Source: Parabacteroides sp. (GTDB taxonomy: Bacteria; Bacteroidota; Bacteroidia; Bacteroidales; Tannerellaceae). Taken from it: a DNA stretch of 64,000 bases. Positions 36,882-43,096 of this stretch are shown here, in pieces. The DNA is taken from NCBI GenBank assembly GCA_019417325.1, contig DXVO01000029.1, positions 1 through 64,000 on the forward strand. The letters are read 5' to 3'. The translations under genes and the position numbers were made by a program. A model generated the notes under the pieces. It saw only the letters and a list, made by a program, of their open reading frames with translations, searched no databases and had not been told where the DNA came from. How positions within the stretch are numbered: position 1 is the first letter of the stretch; each line of letters opens with the position of its first letter.

Positions 36882-37907
36882 TTATTTTAACGCTCTCTCA
36901 TAATAAGCCTTTTGGCTCATATTTTCCCGCAAGACAATCACGCTGTCACGCACCTCATACGATAATGGCGAAGTCAGGGATAATATTTGCAAAATACTTT
37001 CCAGACTCGTATTGCCCGGAGTTCCGGTAAAACGATACTTTTTCAGTGACTCGGATTCGAATACAATCCGTGTGTTATAATTACGTTCCAGCGTATGAAC
37101 GATATTTTCAAAAGTTTCCCCATTAAAGGTCAGTTCATTATATTTCCAGTTGATGTAATCGACTGCATCATCGACTGTGCTTTTTTCCATCCGGCCAGTT
37201 TGTTTATTAAAAACAATCTTTTCGTTCGGACTTAAAATTAAGCTATCATCCCCAGATGTCACCTCCACTTTTCCGGTTCTTAATACAGTCGATACATCTT
37301 TTTCTTCTGCATAGGCTTTTACATTAAAACTGGTACCCAATGCACGAACTGCTATGTCTTTAGTCTCTACAATAAACGGACGTTCTTTATCAGGCGTAAC
37401 CTCGAAATAGGCTTCTCCTTCCAGAGATAAAACTCTTTCATGACGGTTGAACCGGCTGCCATATGATAATTTAGAGTCCGAGTTTACCCAGACTTTAGAA
37501 CCGTCAGGAAGTACAACATTCGCCTTTTGTCCTTTCTCTACCAAAACAATCATATCTTTCATGTCCTGCAAATTCATTGCATAATAGTAGGCAGACAAAC
37601 CCGCCGACAACAGAAGTATTACAATCGAAGCCACACGTGCCGTCCATAAATAAATCTTATGGGATTTACCCTGTTTTGTAAATGCCTGTGTATTGTTCTT
37701 CCGGTCTATCTTTTCTTTTATCCGGCCAAATAACTTTTGTTGTAAATCTGTATCTATATCGAATGAAACAGCATTCCACTGCTCATCAGCCCAATCCTGA
37801 AATTCACCTTCATTTTTCAGCCACAGGATAAGCATCTGTACCTCTTCGGGAGAAGCCTGCTTCTGCAAGAACTTATCGAATAATTGTATATAATCTGTCT
37901 TTCCCAT
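36882..37907 (-). CDS. FecR-family anti-sigma factor
   Basis: 341 residues from the ATG at 37907 (MGKTDYIQLFDKFLQKQ, a normal FecR N-terminus); an upstream in-frame ATG at 37967 would add 20 atypical residues. Cytoplasmic part about 1-95, one membrane helix at about 97-118 (VASIVILLLSAGLSAYYYA), then the periplasmic FecR domain (VEKGQKANVVLPDGSKVWVNSDSKLSY) and a C-terminal STN-like domain. It controls the sigma factor encoded just upstream and senses the SusC at 33356. Confidence 0.93.
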   Translation of the reverse strand: MGKTDYIQLFDKFLQKQASPEEVQMLILWLKNEGEFQDWADEQWNAVSFDIDTDLQQKLFGRIKEKIDRKNNTQAFTKQGKSHKIYLWTARVASIVILLLSAGLSAYYYAMNLQDMKDMIVLVEKGQKANVVLPDGSKVWVNSDSKLSYGSRFNRHERVLSLEGEAYFEVTPDKERPFIVETKDIAVRALGTSFNVKAYAEEKDVSTVLRTGKVEVTSGDDSLILSPNEKIVFNKQTGRMEKSTVDDAVDYINWKYNELTFNGETFENIVHTLERNYNTRIVFESESLKKYRFTGTPGNTSLESILQILSLTSPLSYEVRDSVIVLRENMSQKAYYERALK

Positions 37908-37978
37908 TTTATTGTATCTATTAGGTATACAGGCAACGGAATAAAATCCGTTACCCATATTTATCATTTTAACTTTAA

Positions 37979-38557
37979 TTAATTAATCAGCAAAGAAAGA
38001 AGTAAAGGGATAGATAAACCATAGTGACGATCTATCTTGCTACGAAGAAAAGCGGTTGCTTTAGTTAATTGTGACTCTACTGTATTTTCAGAAAGATTGA
38101 GTTTTGCTGCTATTTCTTTGTTTGTCAATAACTTTCGACGGCTCAGTATAAATATTTCCCTTCGGGCAGGAGGTAATTGCTCTATTAAAGAATCGATATA
38201 TTCTTCCAGTAAATGGTAGTCGACTTCTTTTTCTGTTGTATTCTCTATGGGTTCGGATGTCTTTATCTTTGTCTGATAAAGAGACTCAAGCATCCGGTGC
38301 TGGTAGACGTTAACTAATTGATTCTTGGCGATAGTGCAGATATAAGCACCAAACGATTTATCTGTCTCAATCTGTTCCCTATTCTCCCAAACCTTTATAA
38401 ATACCGACTGTACGATTTCTTCAGCCAGATAAATATCATTCCGGGATATACGCATTACAAAGTTGTATAGTTTGCCACTCCAACAATTATACAGATATTC
38501 AAAAGATACGATATCTCCTCTTCTAAGATTACAGATGTGATGTGATTCCTTATCCAT
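37979..38557 (-). CDS. ECF sigma-70 factor of the sulfatase locus
   Basis: 192 residues. Region 2 at about 20-85 (FEYLYNCWSGKLYNFVMRI, LAEEIVQSVFIKVWENRE, GAYICTIAKNQLVN) and region 4 at about 125-175 (LPPARREIFILSRRKLLTNKEIAAKLNLSENTVESQL). Transcription of the SusC operon would depend on its release by the FecR protein. The C-terminal 12 residues are hydrophobic (LSIPLLLSLLIN), as in many Bacteroidetes members of this group. Confidence 0.95.
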   Translation of the reverse strand: MDKESHHICNLRRGDIVSFEYLYNCWSGKLYNFVMRISRNDIYLAEEIVQSVFIKVWENREQIETDKSFGAYICTIAKNQLVNVYQHRMLESLYQTKIKTSEPIENTTEKEVDYHLLEEYIDSLIEQLPPARREIFILSRRKLLTNKEIAAKLNLSENTVESQLTKATAFLRSKIDRHYGLSIPLLLSLLIN

Positions 38558-38577
38558 AACGTATGTAGTTACGCATA

Positions 38578-38585
38578 CAAAGGTA
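38578..38585 (-). promoter_or_regulatory. -7 box of the second sigma-factor gene
   Basis: On the minus strand TACCTTTG matches the Bacteroidetes -7 element and lies 20 bases before the ATG, giving a very short 5' leader. No clear -33 box at 19-21 bases, so expression may be weak or activator-dependent. Confidence 0.45.
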
Positions 38586-38611
38586 AAAGAATTATTAAAC
38601 TATAAAATAAA

Positions 38612-38645
38612 AAAGAGTTGTCTCGAATAAACGAAACAACTCTTT
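38612..38645 (-). terminator. Terminator after the thioredoxin-like gene
   Basis: AAAGAGTTGT (38612-38621) and ACAACTCTTT (38636-38645) form a 10-bp stem. On the minus strand it is followed by TTTTATTTTAT. It separates the thioredoxin-like gene from the sigma-factor gene. Confidence 0.85.
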
Positions 38646-38669
38646 CTAAAATAATAAATAATCTACTGA

Positions 38670-39170
38670 TTAAATCTTTTCAAGCATCTTTGTCAATTGA
38701 TCCGGAGTTACATTGGCGGCTATAATAACTCCTTTGTCGTCTATCAGGAAGTTCCGGAAACCCTTATCCAGTTTATACTCCCCATACAACTTTGACTTTC
38801 TCCCGAGTCCTTCATGAAATTGTTTTGTACCTTCCAGCTTGTCAGCCTTTACCGTCTCGGTAAAGATAGACGGCTTCTCGTCCATCGAGATTGAGTACAT
38901 GTCAATTTTGTCAGAACTCATCTTGTTAACTTCATTCCATAATTGAACGTTACGGGCCCGCGATTCAGCATCGTAAGCTGCCCAAAAATTAAGCAAAGTG
39001 TAGCGTCCCGAATGATTTTGGAAACTGGAATCACTTCCGTTTCCCAAAAACTCTATTCTCGGCGCAAGGTCTCCAGGGTTTGCACCCTCAGTAGGTCTCG
39101 CGTTTTTTGTTCCGGCTGAAATGGCAAGTAACGCAGCCGCAACAAAGAGAACATAAGCTCTTACTTTCAT
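38670..39170 (-). CDS. Exported thioredoxin-fold protein lacking the CxxC motif
   Basis: 166 residues with an N-terminal signal or anchor segment (MKVRAYVLFVAAALLAISA). The rest matches the TlpA/thioredoxin fold: GDLAPRIEFLGN, then LLNFWAAYDAESRARN, which aligns with the NFWATWCGPCR segment of TlpA. The two cysteines are replaced by Asp and Ser, so no dithiol chemistry is possible at the usual site. It could be a structural, binding or chaperone variant. It has its own promoter and terminator and is therefore separate from the peptide-modification operon upstream, although it is the next gene on that strand. Confidence 0.85.
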   Translation of the reverse strand: MKVRAYVLFVAAALLAISAGTKNARPTEGANPGDLAPRIEFLGNGSDSSFQNHSGRYTLLNFWAAYDAESRARNVQLWNEVNKMSSDKIDMYSISMDEKPSIFTETVKADKLEGTKQFHEGLGRKSKLYGEYKLDKGFRNFLIDDKGVIIAANVTPDQLTKMLEKI

Positions 39171-39615
39171 ATCATCATTTTTACGTTAAACTTAATCGGA
39201 ACAACGTCTCCGCAGGGGAGTTTCATTCTTCCGACTCCTGATTTTCAGGAAGTAAACAAGAGCTTTTTCCTTCGCTAAGGAATCGTTTTCTTGTTCTTAA
39301 CGGCAGCAAAGATACAGGGAAAGTCCTCTTTCCTCCAAATGATATAACACTTTTCTGATAGAAAACAAGTTTTTTTATATGTTTTACCGCACACATTAGA
39401 CAAAAATAGCCTGTTTTATAGCACAATATTAACAGTTATTTGCAAATAAACTTAACTATCCTTCTTGTTTGACTATGCACCACATGAACTTTTGAATACG
39501 ATAAATTTCTTAAAAGCAACCAGATTACTAACTTTTCGTAAATAAATGATTAATTCGTATAACATTGATTATCCAGTAAATAAATAGCTTTTACATTTAA
39601 AAGTTCAATGGTCCT
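39171..39615 (-). other. 445-bp non-coding stretch with one promoter
   Basis: Contains the promoter of the thioredoxin-like gene (39307-39339) with a leader of about 130 bases, and otherwise AT-rich sequence down to the end of the peptide-modification operon. A 67-codon frame at 39223-39426 overlaps that promoter and leader and is not considered a gene. No terminator stem was recognised directly after 39616. Confidence 0.6.
39307..39339 (-). promoter_or_regulatory. Promoter of the thioredoxin-like gene
   Basis: Minus-strand TTTG (39339-39336), 21-base spacer, TATCTTTG (39314-39307): a full match to the Bacteroidetes consensus. The ATG lies about 137 bases downstream. Confidence 0.75.
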
Positions 39616-39888
39616 TTAATTCCTGTTCAAAGATACGCTGTTTGTACTGAAATCTATCTCCCAATTGCCGCCTTCCACGCTTTCCCACTGGTATTTAGCA
39701 GCCATGAGGTCCCACCAGTTTTGAAATTTGGTTCCGGTCTCCCCCATATCTTTCACCAGCTTCTCATACAAAGCATCATCGTCAGCCGATATCACTTTTG
39801 CCAGTTCATTCAGCCCGTTACGGCGTTCAAACAAGGCTTGTATCTCTCTTTTTTCTTCTTCTGTAACTTTTCCTACTACTGTTTTCAT
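39616..39888 (-). CDS. CXXX-repeat peptide modification system small protein
   Basis: 90 residues, no signal peptide, acidic and helical (EEEKREIQALFERRNGLNELAKVI ... TGTKFQNWWDLMAAKYQWES). Its size, the FQNWWD segment and its place directly after the maturase fit the small accessory protein of CXXX-repeat peptide modification systems; it may help bind the precursor. The start overlaps the stop of the preceding maturase gene by 4 bases, so the two are co-translated. No catalytic residues can be proposed. The family assignment rests mainly on context and recall of the family pattern. Confidence 0.75.
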   Translation of the reverse strand: MKTVVGKVTEEEKREIQALFERRNGLNELAKVISADDDALYEKLVKDMGETGTKFQNWWDLMAAKYQWESVEGGNWEIDFSTNSVSLNRN

Positions 39889-40826
39889 AATTCTTCTTTT
39901 ATTTCAAATGGGTCCAGATAAGTGATTTCTTTTATTTCCTTATCCGGCAAAAATGTCCTGTTTTTACGTATACTTGCCAATAAATCCCGGCTTGCATTTC
40001 TTTCGATATGCGCCATAACACACTGTTCATGCGAAGGAGTATTCACTTCATTGGTTGTCTTACGGTTCAGATAAATACAACGCCTACACTGATAAGCGTC
40101 ACATTTACGGCAAAGGGGCGCATAAGCCAATTTATAAAGCTGGGGATTCCTTATATCCAATCCTTCCACCGGACTTCCTATTGAGCCGGCTTCATCTTCC
40201 ATATAAAATGCAGGACAAATATAAAATTTACCGTTCGGAGCTAAAGTTATATTTTCCCAACCGGCATTGCAGTTATTCATTTTATCCAGCGCCATCCTAT
40301 CCGCCAACAGGTTTAATTGCAGCATTCCTCCCTGCCCGTAAGAAATAGCTAACACATCCGACAAATCGGCCAGCATTTCTTTATACACTTCAAAATCAGC
40401 TTCTGTAAAAGTTTCCAAATCCGTTATTACCAGATTCAACCTTGTAATTTCAGGCAAACAGGCTCCAATCTGCCGGTAATTGGCAAACAACTCCTTCTTG
40501 CCTGTTCGTAAAACATACACCTTCTCTTTTTCCCAAAGCCGATTCCGCCACTCATTCCAATTGTCGAAAACAATAACATCTGCACCTTCCGAGCACTTTG
40601 AAGGCTTTATGTTTATATGGTCTATTGTCTCGATAATACTCTCGTATCCAAGTGGCAGTTTATAATCCGGATATATAAACTGTATCATCATATTCTCTTT
40701 CATCCCATACAGGATACCCGCTTTCAGATGTTCCGGCGATATAAGCCTCCGCTTGGTTTTCGGATTAGAATACTGGCAATAAGGCACGGAAGTATCATCC
40801 AATAATATAATAAGATATTGCAACAT
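39885..40826 (-). CDS. CXXX-repeat peptide maturase, SPASM-like without a radical SAM motif
   Basis: 313 residues. The N-terminal two thirds has the alternating strand/helix pattern of a partial radical-SAM-like barrel but no CxxxCxxC motif (only an isolated Cys17). From about 190 the sequence carries a SPASM-like cysteine set: NNCNAGWENITLAPNGKFYICPAF, then APLCRKCDAYQCRRCIYLNRK and EQCVMAHIERN. It probably binds one or more auxiliary iron-sulfur clusters and works as partner of the radical SAM enzyme encoded 4 bases upstream. It is unlikely to cleave SAM by itself. The family name comes from recognised pattern and context. Confidence 0.8.
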   Translation of the reverse strand: MLQYLIILLDDTSVPYCQYSNPKTKRRLISPEHLKAGILYGMKENMMIQFIYPDYKLPLGYESIIETIDHINIKPSKCSEGADVIVFDNWNEWRNRLWEKEKVYVLRTGKKELFANYRQIGACLPEITRLNLVITDLETFTEADFEVYKEMLADLSDVLAISYGQGGMLQLNLLADRMALDKMNNCNAGWENITLAPNGKFYICPAFYMEDEAGSIGSPVEGLDIRNPQLYKLAYAPLCRKCDAYQCRRCIYLNRKTTNEVNTPSHEQCVMAHIERNASRDLLASIRKNRTFLPDKEIKEITYLDPFEIKEEL

Positions 40827-40830
40827 GGGC

Positions 40831-42045
40831 TTAACAGATTACATTGAACTCTTTTTTCTCACTTTTCTCAAACTCCTCCCGTTCTCCATCCTGCTCTAAT
40901 TTGCGGTAAAGTTTATTCCAATAATAATTATTGGCCCGAACCCTCGCCTTATGCATTTTACAGATAGCAGTCGAACGTTGGTAAATGGTAGGCGTATCGG
41001 CAGCATCATAATTTTCACCCTGGCACCAGGCACATCCTTCGGCAACTTCACAATCGATACACTCCTGCTTACTCTGCGTACAACGGTCGAGCGTAAGGAA
41101 AGGGCGAAGCTTATTCTTATCGATGCCTTCACGTACATTGCCTATTGCCCATGCTTTTTTATTCCGAAGGGAATATTGGGCAAAACGGGTACATGGATAA
41201 AAAATTCCGGCAGCATCAACAGCCAGCATCATGCCGGCCCCACACCAGTTTTGGTTTTGATGCACACAGTCCAGCGGCTTCCCCATCATCTCATTGAAGA
41301 ATGAACAGGCATATTCTTTATAATACCCGCCATCGATAATTGCATCGGCAAGCTGCATCAACTGCATTTCGTAAAGGAAATCATCCCCTTCCTCCCATAC
41401 ATCCTCGAATACACAATTGATATTTACCTCATGGATACCCAACCCATACAAGTGCAAAACGCTTTCTTTGATATAAGGAATATCCGGACTGCTGATTGTC
41501 ACTTTTGTCGCCGCATCAGGAAATTGACTGAGCCAGAGAGGGATATTGCGCACCACATCCACATAAGAACCTTTATGGCTTGCTTTATAAATACGGTTCA
41601 AATCATGCTTTATTTCCGTTCCGTCAATCGTAATACCGATACTGAGGTGTTCGCGGTTCTTTTTAATAAACTGCTGTATCTTCTCTTCATGGTAGTTAAT
41701 CCCATTGGTAGAGAAGCTAAAGCGATACGAATCGAACCAATGATGATCCCTCCGATACAATTCCACTTTTATATAATCGCAGATTTTATCTATCAAATCA
41801 ATTTCCAGAAAAGGCTCGCCACCTATAAAATCCCAGACAACAGATGCCTCCCGGAAATCCTGCTCATTGTCCAATATATAATCGATAGCCTGTTTTGCGA
41901 TTTCCCAAGACATACGCTCCTTCGAATTTTTTCCTACCAAGTAACAATACTTACAGGCAAGCTGACAGTCTTTGGTGACAATAAAAGTGATAGATTTGGC
42001 AATCCCAGATTGCCAACCTTTATCTAACTTATGTATTATTTCCAA
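40831..42045 (-). CDS. Radical SAM peptide maturase, CXXX-repeat target type
   Basis: 404 residues. Radical SAM motif C27-QLA-C31-KY-C34, GGEP at 75-78, then a SPASM domain from about residue 255 with many cysteines (QNWCGAGMMLAVDAAGIFYPCTRF ... CTQSKQECIDCEVAEGCAWCQGENYDA). Such enzymes use SAM and auxiliary clusters to form bonds within ribosomal peptides. The start is TTG (42045-42043): the next in-frame Met lies beyond the CxxxCxxC motif, and a stop lies 11 codons upstream, so no ATG can be used. It follows the cysteine-repeat precursor gene by 88 bases, which include an attenuator-like stem. The expected product is a crosslinked or otherwise modified cysteine-repeat lipoprotein. Confidence 0.88.
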   Translation of the reverse strand: MEIIHKLDKGWQSGIAKSITFIVTKDCQLACKYCYLVGKNSKERMSWEIAKQAIDYILDNEQDFREASVVWDFIGGEPFLEIDLIDKICDYIKVELYRRDHHWFDSYRFSFSTNGINYHEEKIQQFIKKNREHLSIGITIDGTEIKHDLNRIYKASHKGSYVDVVRNIPLWLSQFPDAATKVTISSPDIPYIKESVLHLYGLGIHEVNINCVFEDVWEEGDDFLYEMQLMQLADAIIDGGYYKEYACSFFNEMMGKPLDCVHQNQNWCGAGMMLAVDAAGIFYPCTRFAQYSLRNKKAWAIGNVREGIDKNKLRPFLTLDRCTQSKQECIDCEVAEGCAWCQGENYDAADTPTIYQRSTAICKMHKARVRANNYYWNKLYRKLEQDGEREEFEKSEKKEFNVIC

Positions 42046-42059
42046 TTTTGTATATTTAA

Positions 42060-42105
42060 AAGGATGCCAACTTGCTTATTCAAGCAAAAACATTTTGACA
42101 TCCTT
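42060..42105 (-). terminator. Attenuator-like stem between precursor and maturase genes
   Basis: On the minus strand AAGGATG (42105-42099) pairs with CATCCTT (42066-42060), enclosing an inner stem TTGCTT/AAGCAA, followed by TTTTAAAT. A partial terminator here would give more precursor than enzyme transcript, as is common in ribosomal-peptide operons. Confidence 0.65.
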
Positions 42106-42133
42106 ATTTATAGATAAGCAAAAACTTTCATAT

Positions 42134-42460
42134 TTAAACATAATGCTTTGCACTTCCTATACAAGCTGTTTTACAACCACTCATACAGGCTCCTTTACAA
42201 GTGCCATTACAACTGGCAGGAAACCAATAGGCATTTCCTTTACAAGCATTTCGGCAATTTGCAGTACAACTTCCGGGACATCTACTGGACCCACCACTCG
42301 AAGACCCTTCATCATCCATTCCTTCTGGATCATCTTTTTCACAGGCACCCAACAGCCCTCCCAATGCTGTCAATGCAATAACTGGTAATGTACTTTGTGC
42401 TGCTTTTTTGAAAAATTCGCGTCTGGACTGTAGTTCATAGTTCGCTTCGCTTCTTTTCAT
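42134..42460 (-). CDS. CXXX-repeat precursor: Tat-type lipoprotein with nine cysteines
   Basis: 108 residues. Twin-arginine signal S12-R-R-E-F-F-K18, hydrophobic stretch, and lipobox LLGAC (Cys40) followed by EKDDPE, an acidic tail like the Bacteroidetes surface-export signal. A Ser/Gly-rich linker (52-60) leads to cysteines at 61, 65, 69 and 73, and, after a seven-residue AYWFPAS break, at 84, 88, 92, 96 and 100. All are in exact C-x-x-x spacing. This is the likely substrate of the maturases encoded downstream. Tat export carries folded cargo, which fits modification in the cytoplasm before export; placement on the cell surface is inferred. It is preceded by a structured leader RNA. Confidence 0.88.
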   Translation of the reverse strand: MKRSEANYELQSRREFFKKAAQSTLPVIALTALGGLLGACEKDDPEGMDDEGSSSGGSSRCPGSCTANCRNACKGNAYWFPASCNGTCKGACMSGCKTACIGSAKHYV

Positions 42461-42505
42461 AATAATTGAGTTTGAGCCGATAGACTCTCAGGTTCGGCGG
42501 TAAAC

Positions 42506-42600
42506 AAAAAAAGACGTGGGAGTCTGTACTCTCGCTTATCCCGAACTCAGGCCTTCGCATTGCCCATCTACAAGGATAAGCAACGCAGCTAGCCCACGTC
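42506..42600 (-). terminator. Terminator-like stem in the leader of the peptide operon
   Basis: On the minus strand GACGTGGG (42600-42593) pairs with CCCACGTC (42520-42513), which is followed by seven T residues (42512-42506). A second stem inside, GCTTATCC (42581-42574) with GGATAAGC (42541-42534), extends it. The U-run lies 45 bases before the precursor ATG, so the operon needs read-through of this stem. Confidence 0.75.
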
Positions 42601-42781
42601 CAAGATGAGATATACAGAACACCACGCCGAAGCATAATGTTTGATAAGACACCTTTAGTGGACGTCCCGTTGCCGTATCTTCTTGTAGATTTCAAAGTTG
42701 CGAAGTTTGAGTTCAGAAGATAACGTTTCGTAAACGTCTTTCTAATAAAAGCCTCCCTCTAACCCTCTGGCTAGCTGGAAG
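42513..42781 (-). ncRNA. Structured leader RNA / attenuator candidate of the CXXX peptide operon
   Basis: About 270 bases between a consensus promoter and the terminator-like stem. Three competing pairings can be read (minus strand): TATCTTCT (42722-42715) with AGAAGATA (42683-42676); segment 42690-42658 with 42601-42566 (blocks of 9, 4, 6 and 6 base pairs, including ATCTACAAG with CTTGTAGAT and GCAACG with CGTTGC); and the terminator stem 42600-42593 with 42520-42513. A short hairpin ACGTTT-ACG-AAACGT lies near the 5' end. The second pairing would prevent the third, and the first would weaken the second. No known riboswitch class was recognised; a stand-alone RNA that ends at the U-run is the alternative. 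Confidence 0.6.
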
Positions 42782-42786
42782 TGTTA

Positions 42787-42818
42787 CAAAAGTACGGAGT
42801 TGTTATTTATAAAACAAA
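42787..42818 (-). promoter_or_regulatory. Promoter of the CXXX peptide operon leader
   Basis: Minus-strand TTTG (42818-42815), exactly 20 bases, then TACTTTTG (42794-42787): full Bacteroidetes -33/-7 match. The precursor ATG is about 325 bases downstream, which defines the long leader. Confidence 0.78.
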
Positions 42819-42900
42819 TTTATTGGAACATTTTCCAAATCCTCGGGAAGCAATTATTTTTAGGCCCTCGGTAAATACATTTAGTAGCATAGGAAATTCA

Positions 42901-42942
42901 AATTAGTACCGCTACTAATTCAAATTACTATCGGTACTAATA
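42901..42942. promoter_or_regulatory. Paired palindromic operators before the ABC/GntR operon
   Basis: AATTAGTACCGCTACTAATT (42901-42920) is a 20-bp dyad with one mismatched pair. AATTACTATCGGTACTAATA (42923-42942) agrees with the same consensus at 17 of 20 positions. Their centres are 22 bp apart, two helical turns. The perfect version stands at 11453-11472. The YtrA-type GntR protein of the adjacent operon is the obvious candidate to bind here. Confidence 0.65.
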
Positions 42943-43027
42943 TTTTTTAACATTTATGCCTCTTTCCTTGCTTCTTTCCCAAGTTGGAAAATATTTTTTA
43001 AAATCAAGAAAATAATCCGGAAACCTC

Positions 43028-43081
43028 TTGTTTGTATCTAAAATAGTTCTACATTTGCTGTGTACTATTAAACTAATACAC
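43028..43081 (+). promoter_or_regulatory. Promoter and start-site dyad of the ABC/GntR operon
   Basis: TTG (43028-43030), 19-base spacer, TACATTTG (43050-43057). Directly after it GTGTACTATTAAACTAATACAC is an imperfect dyad over the probable transcription start, similar in spirit to YtrA-family operators. The ATG at 43097 follows. Confidence 0.65.
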
Positions 43082-43096
43082 TAAAACAGATAATCT

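Noticed and set aside
39223..39426. 67-codon minus-strand frame
   Set aside because: Overlaps a full-consensus promoter and the leader of the thioredoxin-like gene; no protein-like features.
40831..42045. Radical SAM enzyme as the anSME that activates the sulfatases
   Set aside because: Its motif (CQLACKYC), its neighbours (cysteine-repeat precursor and second maturase) and its SPASM region fit the CXXX-repeat group; anSME normally has a different signature (CNxxCxYCYY) and no such partners.
42435..42695. 86-codon minus-strand frame over the leader RNA
   Set aside because: It runs through the terminator stem and overlaps the precursor start, has a Trp/Cys/Arg-rich random composition, and is better explained as RNA structure.
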